Assembly: GCA_019694595.1 (NCBI GenBank)
Contig: JAIBBQ010000016.1
Location: 1 to 58,186 of the forward strand
Reading direction: 5' to 3'
DNA from: Myxococcaceae bacterium
GTDB lineage: Bacteria; Myxococcota; Myxococcia; Myxococcales; Myxococcaceae
Length of the DNA: 58,186 bases
This document shows, piece by piece, positions 32,622-41,797 of the stretch. Position numbers and translations under genes: made by a program. A model generated the notes under the pieces. It worked only from the letters and a program-made list of their open reading frames with translations. It did not search any database and was not told the origin of the DNA. The number at the start of each line of letters is the position of its first letter. Positions within the stretch are counted from its first letter, which is position 1.

Positions 32622-34175
32622 ATGAACTTCTCCTTCGGCACCGGCGACGCCACCAAGGCCAAGGCCGACGCACTCCTCATTCCCCTCTTCGACACCGAGG
32701 TCACCGACGCCAAGAAGCGCGCGCCGGCCCTGGCCCAGGCGGACAAGAAGCTCAAGGGGCTCCTGCTCAAGACCGCCGCCACCGAAGGGTTCAAGGGCAA
32801 GGCCGAGCAGTCGCTGTCCTTCCACTCCCACGGGAAGATCGGCGCCACTCGCATCGTGCTGCTCGGCCTCGGCAGCCGCGCCTCGTTCAACAACGAGACC
32901 CTGCGCCTCGCGGCCGGCCGCGCGGTGAAGGCCCTTGGGCGCTCGCGGGTGAAGTCGGTGGTGGTGGCGCTGCCGGTGCTCCGCGAGACCGACGCCGGTG
33001 TGCGCGCCCTGGTCGAAGGCTTCGAGCTCGGCGCGTACCGCTACGATCGCTGGCGCACCACCAACAAGGAAGAGAAGGCCGCGCCCAAGGTGGGCAGCGT
33101 GCAGCTGGTGCTCCCGGGCGATCTCAAGCGCACCAAGCAACTCGACGAGGCCGTCTCGCTCGGCCGCAAGGTCGCCGCGGCCACCAACTGGGCCCGTGAC
33201 CTGGTCAACGAGCCCGCCGGCACCATGACCCCCACCATCCTCGCGGAGCAGGCGCGCGCGATGGCGGAAGACGCCGGCCTCGAGATCTCGATCCACGAGA
33301 AGGAAGAGATCGAGAACCTCAAGATGGGCATGTTCCTCGGCGTGGCCCGCGGCAGCGTGGAGCCGCCCAAGCTGGTGCACCTGCGCTACATCCCCAAGGA
33401 CGAGGAAGCCGCGCGCCGCGCGCCGATCTGCATCGTCGGCAAGGCGATCACCTTCGACTCCGGCGGGCTCTCGCTCAAGCCGACCGACGGCATGCTGGAC
33501 ATGAAGACCGACATGGCCGGCTCCGCAGCCACCCTGGGCGCGATGAAGGTCATCGCCGCCATCGCCCCCCCGTTCCCGGTGCACGCCTACTTCGGCGCCT
33601 GCGAGAACATGCCGTCGGGTAACGCGTACCGCCTGGGTGACGTGCTGGTCTCCCGCCTCGGCAAGACGGTGGAGATCACCAACACCGACGCCGAAGGCCG
33701 CCTGGTGCTGGGCGACGTGCTCGCCTACGCCGCCGAGCAGAAGCCGGCCATCATGGTCGACCTGGCGACGCTCACCGGCGCATGCATGATCGCGCTCGGC
33801 CACTACATCGCCGGCGCCTTCGGCGACGACGACCGCGCCGCCTGGTCGGTGCTCGAGGCGGCCCGCGCCGCCGGCGAGGAAGTCTGGCGCCTGCCGATCA
33901 CCGAGCTCAACCGCGACGTGCTCAAGAGCGAGGTCGCCGACATGAAGAACTCCGGCGAGCGCTACGGCGGCGCGATCAACGCCGCGCTCTTCCTCAAGGA
34001 GTTCGTCGGCTCGACGCCCTGGGTGCACCTGGACATCGCCGGTCCGTCGCAGTCGCCCAAGGAGCGCGGCTACCACGGCCGCGGCGCCACCGGCTTCGGC
34101 GTGCGCACCCTGGTCGAGCTGGTCCGTCGCCGCACGCAGGAGATCAACGCTCCCGCGCCCGACGCGGCGGTCTGA
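32622..34175 (+). CDS. pepA: leucyl aminopeptidase (peptidase M17)
   Basis: 517 residues. The two-metal site is visible: Lys274 and Asp279 in GKAITFDSGG, Asp in DMKTDMAG, and Asp356/Glu358 in NTDAEGRL, with Arg360 as the catalytic bicarbonate-binding residue. The N-terminal macro-like domain (1-170) includes an ordinary hexamer-type fold. Cytosolic removal of N-terminal residues from peptides; in E. coli PepA also binds DNA. Convergent with the alpha-2-macroglobulin gene, 7 bp apart. Confidence 0.96.
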   Translation: MNFSFGTGDATKAKADALLIPLFDTEVTDAKKRAPALAQADKKLKGLLLKTAATEGFKGKAEQSLSFHSHGKIGATRIVLLGLGSRASFNNETLRLAAGRAVKALGRSRVKSVVVALPVLRETDAGVRALVEGFELGAYRYDRWRTTNKEEKAAPKVGSVQLVLPGDLKRTKQLDEAVSLGRKVAAATNWARDLVNEPAGTMTPTILAEQARAMAEDAGLEISIHEKEEIENLKMGMFLGVARGSVEPPKLVHLRYIPKDEEAARRAPICIVGKAITFDSGGLSLKPTDGMLDMKTDMAGSAATLGAMKVIAAIAPPFPVHAYFGACENMPSGNAYRLGDVLVSRLGKTVEITNTDAEGRLVLGDVLAYAAEQKPAIMVDLATLTGACMIALGHYIAGAFGDDDRAAWSVLEAARAAGEEVWRLPITELNRDVLKSEVADMKNSGERYGGAINAALFLKEFVGSTPWVHLDIAGPSQSPKERGYHGRGATGFGVRTLVELVRRRTQEINAPAPDAAV

Positions 34176-34182
34176 CCCTTCG

Positions 34183-37100
34183 TTACTTCCCGCCCGGGGC
34201 CACCGCCAGCACGTGGCCCTGGGAGTACGCGGTGAACTCCGGCGCGTACATCGACTGCACGGTCGCCGGGCCCACCCGGAAGGTGCCCGCGGTCGCCGCG
34301 CGCACCCGGTACTTGAAGGTGTACTGGCCGGGCGGCAGGTGCTCGAAGAAGAAGTTGGTGCCGCTGTCGCGGTACTCCTCGTAGCGCCCCACCCCGAGAT
34401 CCCAGCGGTAGCGCGAGACGGCGTTCTCCGGCTCGAACCCCGCGCCGCGCGGGTCGCGCAGGTGCACGAATTCCGCTTCTTGCTTGGCGGTGAGCGACAG
34501 CTGCACCTCGACCTCGTCACCGGGCTCGAGCTTGGCGCCGTCGGCCATGGGCTTGAGCACGGCCCCGCCCGGCCCCTTCTCGCGCTTGAAGTACTCGCGG
34601 GTCACCTTGAAGAAGTCGCCCCGCGCTTCCTTGGGCAGCGTGTCCGTCGAGAAGTGCCAGGTGGCGCTCGCGAACTGGAAGCCCTTGGTGCCCTTGGACA
34701 CCACCACCGAGGACATGGTCGCCGGCACGATGCTCGGGCCCGGAATGACGAGCTGGTTCTTCTTCCCGGTGTACTCGTCGGGCAGGAACACCAGGTCGCG
34801 GGTGACGTCGCCGACGACGACCTTCGACTCCTCGCGGATGCCGAGCGTCTTCTCGGCCTGCATGTACTTCACCAGCGAGTAGATGACCTCCGCGGTGGCG
34901 CGGGTCGACTTCCACTGGTTGAGCTTCTTGTTGAGTAGGAGCCACTGCACCAGCCCGCCGCGGCGCTCGTCCTTCGGCTTGAGCTCGGTGAGCGCGCGCA
35001 GCGCCATGGCGTGGCCTTCGATGGTGTCGCGGTACCACAGCCAGCTGCGGTCCTCCGCCTGCCAGAAGGTGCCTTCGTCCTGGGTGGTCTTGGCGGTGTC
35101 CATCACCGAGTCGAACACCAGCTGCCCGTCGGGGCCCCGGCCCATGCGCTTGAGCGTCAGCGCGAGCTGCGCCTTGGACATCGGGGCGAGCTTGCGCCAG
35201 TGCGTGAAGCTGTAGTCGAGCATCTCGGTGCGTTCGGCCGGCGTGAAGGCACCGCCGAGCCAGCTCTCGTCGGGGAAGCTCGAGGCCACGTAGTTGATGA
35301 AGGTGACGAGTTCGAAGCAGCCCCCGATCGTCATGCAGCGCTTGAGGTCGCCCCGGTACTCCGCCGCCACGTAGCGCCAGGCGCGTACGATCATGTCGCG
35401 CGGCACCTCGACCTGGAACTCGGAGGCCTTGGCGAAGCCCGACAGCAGATACACCGTCAGGTACTGCGACGGGTACCCACCGGGGAACCAGGGAAAGCCA
35501 CCTCCGGCCGTCTGCAGCTTCTGGAGCTTGAGCAGCGCCGATTCCCGCTCGGCCTTCACCACGCGGGGGTCGAGCAGGTTGATCCACTCGTCCTCGGCGC
35601 CCGGACGAGCGCCGCCCTTCGCATCGAGGAGCCAGGGCGTCTCTTCCAGCGCCAGCTTGCGGTTGGGGTCGACCGCGTCCCAGGTCTCGAGTGGCGTGGT
35701 GCGCGCGGCGAGCTTCTTGGCCATCGAGGCCACCGCCGGGTGATCGCGGAAGACGGAGCCCACGATGCCCGCGGACAGGAAGCGGTTCATCGTCTGCTCG
35801 CTGCACTCGTACGGGTAGCGCATCAGGTACGGCAGCGCCTGGAGCACGGTGGTGAAGAGCTGGGCGTCGACCGTGACCACCAGCTGCTCGTCGATGCGCG
35901 TGGGGTCGTCGTTCTTCTTCAGGTCCTCGAAGGTGAGCGTGCGCTTGTCGGCGTCCTTCAAGGTCACGAAGCGCGACTGGGCGAGGTGCATGCGCGACGG
36001 GAGCAGCGGCAGCGGCCGGCGCTCACCGTCGGAGAAGTCCCCGGCCTTGCCCACCACCTCGAACAGCAGCAGCGCCACGCGCCGCGGCGCCACCAGCGAG
36101 AAGGTCAGCGTGGTGCTGCCTCCCGCCGGGACCGAGAACGCCTGCGGCCCGGTGGGCGACAGCTTGAGCTCCGCGCCGACGTTCGCCTTGGTGTCGGGGT
36201 CCAGCACCTGGAAGGTGAGCTCGCCGCTCTTCGCGGCGGTGGAGGCGTTGTTCACCACCACCTTGATCTGCGCCTGGTCCCCTTCGCGCAGGAAGCGCGG
36301 GAGGTACGGCCGCACCATGAGCTCCTTCACCGAGCGGCTCTTCGCCTTCACCGAGCCGCCGCGCAGATCCGCGGTGAGCGCGTGCGCCCACACGTTCCAC
36401 GCCGTCACCGAGTCGGGCACCTGGAACTCGACCGTCGCGGTGCCGTCGGCGCCGGTGGTGAGCGACGGCGCGAAGAAGGCCGTCTCGGCGAAGTTCTCCC
36501 GCACCTGCACCGCGGGCGCGTCGGCGTGACCGTCGGGCGAGGGGGTCGTCGGCTGCGCCGGAGGCTCGAACGCCGCCGACTTCGAGAGGGCCCTCGCGGC
36601 CATCGGCGCCGAGTCCTTCTTCATCGGCGCCTCGGCCGAGAGAGCGTCGGCCACCTCCGCCCGCATCGCGCCGGGAGGTGCCGGAGCAGGCCGTGCCAGC
36701 GCCATCATGCCGCCCGTCGCGGCCCCGAAGCGGTTCCCCAGCCCGCCCATCAGGTACGGATCGAGGAACACCAGCCGGTCACCGGAATACGTCGGCCACC
36801 CGGGCACCGAGTACCACTGGTTGTACGAGAGCCAGAGCGGCGAGGTCTGACTGAAGGTGGTGCTCTGCCAGGGCACCCCCATGCGGTTCGCGTAGAGGCT
36901 CAGCGACGACGGCGGTGCATGGGCGGCGAAGATGTCGAGCGACTGGTCGTACATGTACGCCAGCACCTCGGCGGCGCCAGCGGCGACCGGGCGATCCTTC
37001 TCGCCCTTCACCGTGATCTTGAACGTCTCCTTCGCTCCGGGGCGCAGCGTGTCGCGGAAGGTCGAGAACTCCACCTTGAGCGCCTTGTCGTCCCACGGCA

Positions 37101-40100
37101 CGGTGACGTTCACCGCCGCCGACATCAGCTGCCAGTCGCGCACGGTGGAGATCTGCACCGAGAAGCCGCCGCGGTCCTCCACGGTCACCGGGCGATCGAC
37201 CAGCACCCGATCCTTGCCGGCGACGAGCACCTTGCGCACCACCGGCCGCCCCGCGCGGAACTCCTCGTACACCAGCGGCTGCCCGGCGAAGGCCGAGCCG
37301 ATCGCCAGGTGCAGCACTCCGCCCGCGCTCACCGAGGCGGTCTCGGCGCGGACCAGGAGCGGCAACGCCGGGACCCCCTGCCCCACCACCACCAGCTCGA
37401 AGGAAGCCTCGGCGACCGCGCCCTGGTCGTCCTTGGTGACGTAGCGGATGCGGTACGCGCCGGCAGGGAGAATGGGCAGCGCGAGCGCGCCTTCACCGGC
37501 CGCGTCCGCCGTCACCTCGCCGCGGGCCACCTCGTTGCCATCGGCCCACCCGCGCAAGGTCGCCTCGGGCGCATAGGGCGCCCAGCGCGGCTTCAGCTGA
37601 TCGCCTTCGGTCTGGAGCGTCCGCCGGTCGAAGGGTGAGCGCGGCCCCTGGGCCTCGTCCGACGGGAGCAGCGCTGCCTTCGGCTGCTTGAGCGCCAGCA
37701 CCTTCCAGGCGCCGGGACCGGGCCGCCCGTTGCCGTCGAGGTCGGTGCGCCGCACCTTCACGTGGGCGGCCTGGCCTTCGTGCACGAAGCCTTCCTCGGT
37801 GGTGATCGCCGCCTGCACCGCGACCACGCCCACGTTGAGGCCCTTGCTCGCCGACCGCGTCTCGCCGCCGTCGTCGGTGACGTCGGCCTCGATGGCGTAG
37901 TGGTAGGTGACGTCCTTCGACAGCGCCGGGTCTGCCGCGGGAACGAAGGACAGCGTGAAGGTGCCGTCGGCCCCCAGGCTCGTCACCCCGGCGGCCACCG
38001 TCTGCGCCCGGGCGCTGGGCGGGCTCCAGCCCCACCACGACCACCACCACGGGTACTGGGGCGTGCGCTGCACGCGCCACTTCACGCCGCCCGCGCTCAC
38101 CGGGAGCCCGAAGTAGTACTTGGCGGTGCCCTTCACCGTGACGGCCGCGTTGAGCCGCGCCGCCTTGCCGTCGTCCACCAGCGCGACCTCGAAGGTGGGC
38201 CGCTTGTACTCCTCGACCTGGATGCCGCTCGTCCCCCCGCCGGCGCGCACCTGCCAGCGCCCCAGCAGCCGCCCCCGGGGAATGGTGAACTCACCCGCCG
38301 CCGAGCCGAAGCCGTTGGTCCTGGTGGAGACGGTCTGCACCACCTGCCAGTTGGGATCGAGGAGCTCGACCACCAGCGGCAGCTGGGCGAGCGCGTTGAA
38401 GTTCGTCCGCTCCGCGTTGCCCTGGTACGGCACCGCCTTCCAGAACACCTTCTGCTCCGGCCGGTAGACGCTGCGGTCGGTGAACACCAGCGCGGCCCGC
38501 GGCGCGTTCGAGGTGCCCTTGTAGAACGAGACGCCCTGCAGCTCGGCGGCCTCGCTCTCGCCGCTCCGGGCGATCAGGTACATCTGGCCGTTGTTCGGCT
38601 TCACGGGCCCCTCGAAGCGCACCAGGCCGTCGGCGCCCGTCTTCTTCGTCTCCACCAGCGTGCCCTTGGCGTCGTAGCGGAAGCTCCACAGCTGCACGTC
38701 GACGCCCGGCAGCGGCGCCCCGCTGTCACCCTTGCGCACCTCCGCCTGCACCGCGCCCTCGAGGTGGCGGGTCATCATGGTGATGTCGGAGACCACCAGG
38801 TTGACGCCGGTGAGCCGGTTCGCAGTGTCGGCGAAGTCGGCCCGCGCCGAGGCCACCACCATGTACAGGCCCGGCCCCTTCACCGGAGGGATGACGTACG
38901 TCACGTGCGACTGCAGGTCGGGCGTGGCGGGCAGCTTCACCGACCACTGCGCTGCGGGCGAGGCCGACCCCTGCACGAGCCGCCGCATCTCTTCGCCCGA
39001 CGGCAGCAGCTGCTCGTTGTTGGGGCGCTTGGCACGGTCCGCGAACGTGGTCCGGTACGCGCGGAAGTACAGCGTCTCCAGGTTGCGCGACGTCACCTGT
39101 ACCGAGCGGCGCCCGACACCGTCGAGCTCCATGCCCGCGAGCTGGTAGTCGGGCCCGGTGAGCGAGGCGATGAGGGACTGGCACCGCTGCGCCCCAGGGC
39201 TCCTCGGGTACGCCTCGACGCCGAGCTTCGCGGCGGCGACCGCGGCCACCGGGTCACCTTCGCCGTTCAGCCATTCGGCGAGGTGCGCCTGGCCCATCGA
39301 CCACCAGGCCACCTGGCGGAACCCTGGGAGAAACGCTTCCAGCGCCAGGCGGATCCGCTTCTGCTCCGCGGCGCTGGTGAAGTGCCGGCGGAGCAGCTCC
39401 AGCCGGGCGAGGCGCGCCTCGAGCACCGACTCGGGCGAGCCCTTGCTCTGCCGCCAGGCTTCGAGGTCGTCGAGCACCGCCACCGCGCGGGCGAGCGGGT
39501 GCCCGCCCTCGGTGAGCACCGCCTTGGGCTGCCCCGGCTTCATCAGCGCGTCGAGCTCGAGCCGGAACACCTCGTTCGACTGCTCGGGGGTCCACGCGCC
39601 CGAGTCGGCGAGCGCCTCGGCGTAGAGGTAGCTCACCGCGTCGCGCACCGTGTCGCGCAGGCCCTTGGGGTACGTGTTGGGGCTCACCGCGCGCGCGAGC
39701 ACGCCGAGCGGCTTGTCGCCCAGCTCCTCGCGCTTGGCGAAGACGCCGGCGAAGGCCTTGAACGCCTCGGCCTCGATCTGCTCCGCGGTCCAGGCCTTGA
39801 GGTCGACCGGCCCCTTGGCGTCGATGCGCTCGCGCTGGTTGATCTCCCAGCGGCAGGAGTTGACGTACTGGCGCAGCGTGCCGCCGAAGTAGAGCCCGAC
39901 CACCGAGGCACCGGTGACGCCCTTGGGCCACGGGCGCTCCTGGAAGATCCGCACCGCCTTCTCGGCGCCCCCGACGCCGGCGCGCAGGCGGACGAACTCG
40001 ATCAGCGCCCGGGCGTGCTCGTCCTCGTCGCTGCCCTTCTGGGCGGCGTCGAGGCGCTTCTCGACGGCCTGGGCGGCCGACTCGAGCTTCTGGTCCTTCT

Positions 40101-40170
40101 GGAGCTGCTCGATCTGCTGCCAGGTTGGCAGCTGGGCGACCACCGCGAGGGCGACGAGGGGAGCGAACAT
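34183..40170 (-). CDS. alpha-2-macroglobulin family protein, 1995 residues
   Basis: Signal peptide MFAPLVALAVVAQLPT, then macroglobulin-type beta domains from ~350. The MG2-like block (GVDVQLWSFRYDAKG, TGADGLVRFEGP) is followed by a Pro/Ala-rich stretch at ~1145-1215, in the place of the protease-baiting segment. The MG7-type block lies before the thioester motif: YECSEQT carries Cys1456 and Gln1459, so the reactive thioester can form. The end shows a TED alpha-barrel and a C-terminal receptor-like beta domain. Bacterial members trap proteases of competitors or hosts in the periplasm or at the surface. No pbpC (PBP1C), its usual partner in Gammaproteobacteria, is adjacent. rlmE starts upstream, 45 bp away. 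Confidence 0.93.
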   Translation of the reverse strand: MFAPLVALAVVAQLPTWQQIEQLQKDQKLESAAQAVEKRLDAAQKGSDEDEHARALIEFVRLRAGVGGAEKAVRIFQERPWPKGVTGASVVGLYFGGTLRQYVNSCRWEINQRERIDAKGPVDLKAWTAEQIEAEAFKAFAGVFAKREELGDKPLGVLARAVSPNTYPKGLRDTVRDAVSYLYAEALADSGAWTPEQSNEVFRLELDALMKPGQPKAVLTEGGHPLARAVAVLDDLEAWRQSKGSPESVLEARLARLELLRRHFTSAAEQKRIRLALEAFLPGFRQVAWWSMGQAHLAEWLNGEGDPVAAVAAAKLGVEAYPRSPGAQRCQSLIASLTGPDYQLAGMELDGVGRRSVQVTSRNLETLYFRAYRTTFADRAKRPNNEQLLPSGEEMRRLVQGSASPAAQWSVKLPATPDLQSHVTYVIPPVKGPGLYMVVASARADFADTANRLTGVNLVVSDITMMTRHLEGAVQAEVRKGDSGAPLPGVDVQLWSFRYDAKGTLVETKKTGADGLVRFEGPVKPNNGQMYLIARSGESEAAELQGVSFYKGTSNAPRAALVFTDRSVYRPEQKVFWKAVPYQGNAERTNFNALAQLPLVVELLDPNWQVVQTVSTRTNGFGSAAGEFTIPRGRLLGRWQVRAGGGTSGIQVEEYKRPTFEVALVDDGKAARLNAAVTVKGTAKYYFGLPVSAGGVKWRVQRTPQYPWWWSWWGWSPPSARAQTVAAGVTSLGADGTFTLSFVPAADPALSKDVTYHYAIEADVTDDGGETRSASKGLNVGVVAVQAAITTEEGFVHEGQAAHVKVRRTDLDGNGRPGPGAWKVLALKQPKAALLPSDEAQGPRSPFDRRTLQTEGDQLKPRWAPYAPEATLRGWADGNEVARGEVTADAAGEGALALPILPAGAYRIRYVTKDDQGAVAEASFELVVVGQGVPALPLLVRAETASVSAGGVLHLAIGSAFAGQPLVYEEFRAGRPVVRKVLVAGKDRVLVDRPVTVEDRGGFSVQISTVRDWQLMSAAVNVTVPWDDKALKVEFSTFRDTLRPGAKETFKITVKGEKDRPVAAGAAEVLAYMYDQSLDIFAAHAPPSSLSLYANRMGVPWQSTTFSQTSPLWLSYNQWYSVPGWPTYSGDRLVFLDPYLMGGLGNRFGAATGGMMALARPAPAPPGAMRAEVADALSAEAPMKKDSAPMAARALSKSAAFEPPAQPTTPSPDGHADAPAVQVRENFAETAFFAPSLTTGADGTATVEFQVPDSVTAWNVWAHALTADLRGGSVKAKSRSVKELMVRPYLPRFLREGDQAQIKVVVNNASTAAKSGELTFQVLDPDTKANVGAELKLSPTGPQAFSVPAGGSTTLTFSLVAPRRVALLLFEVVGKAGDFSDGERRPLPLLPSRMHLAQSRFVTLKDADKRTLTFEDLKKNDDPTRIDEQLVVTVDAQLFTTVLQALPYLMRYPYECSEQTMNRFLSAGIVGSVFRDHPAVASMAKKLAARTTPLETWDAVDPNRKLALEETPWLLDAKGGARPGAEDEWINLLDPRVVKAERESALLKLQKLQTAGGGFPWFPGGYPSQYLTVYLLSGFAKASEFQVEVPRDMIVRAWRYVAAEYRGDLKRCMTIGGCFELVTFINYVASSFPDESWLGGAFTPAERTEMLDYSFTHWRKLAPMSKAQLALTLKRMGRGPDGQLVFDSVMDTAKTTQDEGTFWQAEDRSWLWYRDTIEGHAMALRALTELKPKDERRGGLVQWLLLNKKLNQWKSTRATAEVIYSLVKYMQAEKTLGIREESKVVVGDVTRDLVFLPDEYTGKKNQLVIPGPSIVPATMSSVVVSKGTKGFQFASATWHFSTDTLPKEARGDFFKVTREYFKREKGPGGAVLKPMADGAKLEPGDEVEVQLSLTAKQEAEFVHLRDPRGAGFEPENAVSRYRWDLGVGRYEEYRDSGTNFFFEHLPPGQYTFKYRVRAATAGTFRVGPATVQSMYAPEFTAYSQGHVLAVAPGGK

Positions 40171-40215
40171 GGGCGGACCATAGACACCCCGAGGGGGGCC
40201 AAAGGTCCGCTTTCG

Positions 40216-40815
40216 TCAGCGTCGGCGCAGCCCCACCAGGTAGACCTCCATGCTGGCGCCGCGGGTGGCCTCGGGGCGCACCACCTTCACCTCGTCGAAG
40301 AGCGCGCGCAGCTCGGCGCGGAACTTCTCGAAGTCGCCGCCCATGAAGAGCTTGGCGATGAAGTGGCCCTGGGGCTTGCCCTTGCGGCGCGAGACCGAGA
40401 GCGCCACGCCGGCCAGCGCGAGCGAGCGCGCCTCGTCGGTGGAGCGGATGCCGCTGGTCTTGGGCGCGAGATCGGAGACCACCACGTCGAACGCGCCCGG
40501 GTGGAGCGCGTCGAGCTGGGCGTCGAAGTCCTGGGCCAGCACGTCGAGCACCGCGGTGCGCACCTGCGGCTTGCCGAGCGGGGTGATGGCGGCGAGGTCG
40601 ATGCCCACCACCGAGCCGTTTGGGCCCACCTGGTCGGCGATGATCTGGAGGAAGCCGCCGGGCGCGGCGCCCAGGTCGAGCACCGCCTGACCCTTCCTGA
40701 AGATGGAGAAGCGGGCGGCGATCTCGTCGATCTTGAAGGCGCTGCGCGCGCGCAGCCCTTCCTGCTTCGCCTTGCGGAAGTAGTGATCCTTGGGGCGGTA
40801 CGGACCCTTCGACAC
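40216..40815 (-). CDS. rlmE: 23S rRNA (uridine-2'-O)-methyltransferase RlmE/FtsJ
   Basis: 199 residues, GTG start. The catalytic tetrad Lys28-Asp115-Lys155-Glu190 is intact (ARSAFK, VVSDLAP, FIAKLF and MEVYLV), and the AdoMet motif DLGAAPGG lies at 47-54. It methylates U2552 of the 23S A-loop, late in 50S assembly. Starts one base after the stop of the exported-protein gene upstream, so both share a transcript. Confidence 0.96.
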   Translation of the reverse strand: MSKGPYRPKDHYFRKAKQEGLRARSAFKIDEIAARFSIFRKGQAVLDLGAAPGGFLQIIADQVGPNGSVVGIDLAAITPLGKPQVRTAVLDVLAQDFDAQLDALHPGAFDVVVSDLAPKTSGIRSTDEARSLALAGVALSVSRRKGKPQGHFIAKLFMGGDFEKFRAELRALFDEVKVVRPEATRGASMEVYLVGLRRR

Positions 40816-40816
40816 G

Positions 40817-41464
40817 TCAGGGCTTCGCGGCCGGGGTCGCGCCGGTCTCGGCGGACAGATCGTCGCCGTTGGCCACGCTCTTGAGCTTCTCGAACAGGCG
40901 CACGTAGCGGGTCTCCGCGAAGTCCTTGGCCTTCACCGGGTCGATGCGGCCCGCCGAGCTCGACGAGATGAGCGCCTGGAACACGCGCCGCTTGGGGTTC
41001 GCCGCGTCCTGCGCCCAGACCTGGATGCTGGAGAGGATCGAGCACGAAGGCCCCGCGGTGCCGGCGATGACGCTGGCCTCGTAGCTGAGCTTCTCCTGCG
41101 CCTCGTTCGACCACTGGATGTAGGCGACCGCGTGCGGCTCGGAGGCGTCGACCTCGACCTTGAGGATGCGCGGCTTGAGGTCGGTGGCGTCGAGCACTTC
41201 CTTGAGGTTCGCCTCGCACTTCGCCTTGAGGTCGCCCGCCGCCTCGCCCTTGGCCACGGTGGCCTTGAGCTTCTTGAGGTCGAACTTGGCGTCCTTGGCG
41301 ATGGCCGGCAGCCGCGCGTCGGGCTTCATCGCCTGCACGCGCGAGTCTTCCAGCGCATTCAGGTAGTGGCGGTACATCTTGAACTCGTCCACCGAGAGCC
41401 CCACCGGCTCGCTCGCGAGCACCAGGGTCGGCAGGAGGAAGGCGGCGCAGGTCCAACGGTTCAC
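40817..41464 (-). CDS. exported protein of unknown function
   Basis: 215 residues. GTG start chosen because AAAGGAGGT at 41471-41479 sits six bases upstream and a signal peptide (NRWTCAAFLLPTLVLA) follows; longer open frame upstream antisense to the zinc-ribbon gene is rejected. Mature protein has an N-terminal helical part and a C-terminal part rich in strands; two Cys (CEANL, PSCSIL) could pair. No family recognised. Divergent from the zinc-ribbon gene 41507 over 42 bp. Confidence 0.75.
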   Translation of the reverse strand: MNRWTCAAFLLPTLVLASEPVGLSVDEFKMYRHYLNALEDSRVQAMKPDARLPAIAKDAKFDLKKLKATVAKGEAAGDLKAKCEANLKEVLDATDLKPRILKVEVDASEPHAVAYIQWSNEAQEKLSYEASVIAGTAGPSCSILSSIQVWAQDAANPKRRVFQALISSSSAGRIDPVKAKDFAETRYVRLFEKLKSVANGDDLSAETGATPAAKP

Positions 41465-41470
41465 GAGGTG

Positions 41471-41479
41471 ACCTCCTTT
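41471..41479 (-). promoter_or_regulatory. strong ribosome-binding site
   Basis: AAAGGAGGT on the minus strand, near-perfect complement to the 16S 3' end, six bases before the GTG at 41464. It decides the start of that gene, since the open frame continues upstream. Confidence 0.85.
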
Positions 41480-41506
41480 GTGGCGGCGGCGGGTTATACC
41501 TGCCCC

Positions 41507-41797
41507 ATGGCTGGCTGTGGAGCGTGTGGCGTCAAACTGCCGATCATCGGCAACCAGGTCGGGCGGCGCGATGAGTGCCCGTCGTGTGGCGCGGAGCTGC
41601 ATGCCTGCATTCATTGCCGCCACTTCGACGAGACGGTGGCCAAGGAATGCAAGGAGCCCTTCGCCGAGGTCCCCGACGACAAGGAAAGCGCGAATTTCTG
41701 TGAGCTTTTCCAGATCGGCGACGGCGGCAAGCGGGGCTCGGGCGTCGACAAGGCAGGCGCCCTGAGCGCGGCCGAGGCCCTCTTCAAGAAGCGCTGA
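41507..41797 (+). CDS. small Cys-rich zinc-ribbon-type protein
   Basis: 96 residues. Cys4, Cys7, Cys24, Cys27 (DECPSCGAELHACIHC adds Cys34 and Cys37), Cys48 and Cys65. The pairs CxxC at 4-7, 24-27 and 34-37 suggest two zinc sites. C-terminal acidic region (AEVPDDKESANFCELF) and a short basic end. This is a widely found, uncharacterised small protein type; no enzymatic motif. The stop overlaps the 3' end of the M6 protease gene by 14 bp (convergent). Confidence 0.8.
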   Translation: MAGCGACGVKLPIIGNQVGRRDECPSCGAELHACIHCRHFDETVAKECKEPFAEVPDDKESANFCELFQIGDGGKRGSGVDKAGALSAAEALFKKR

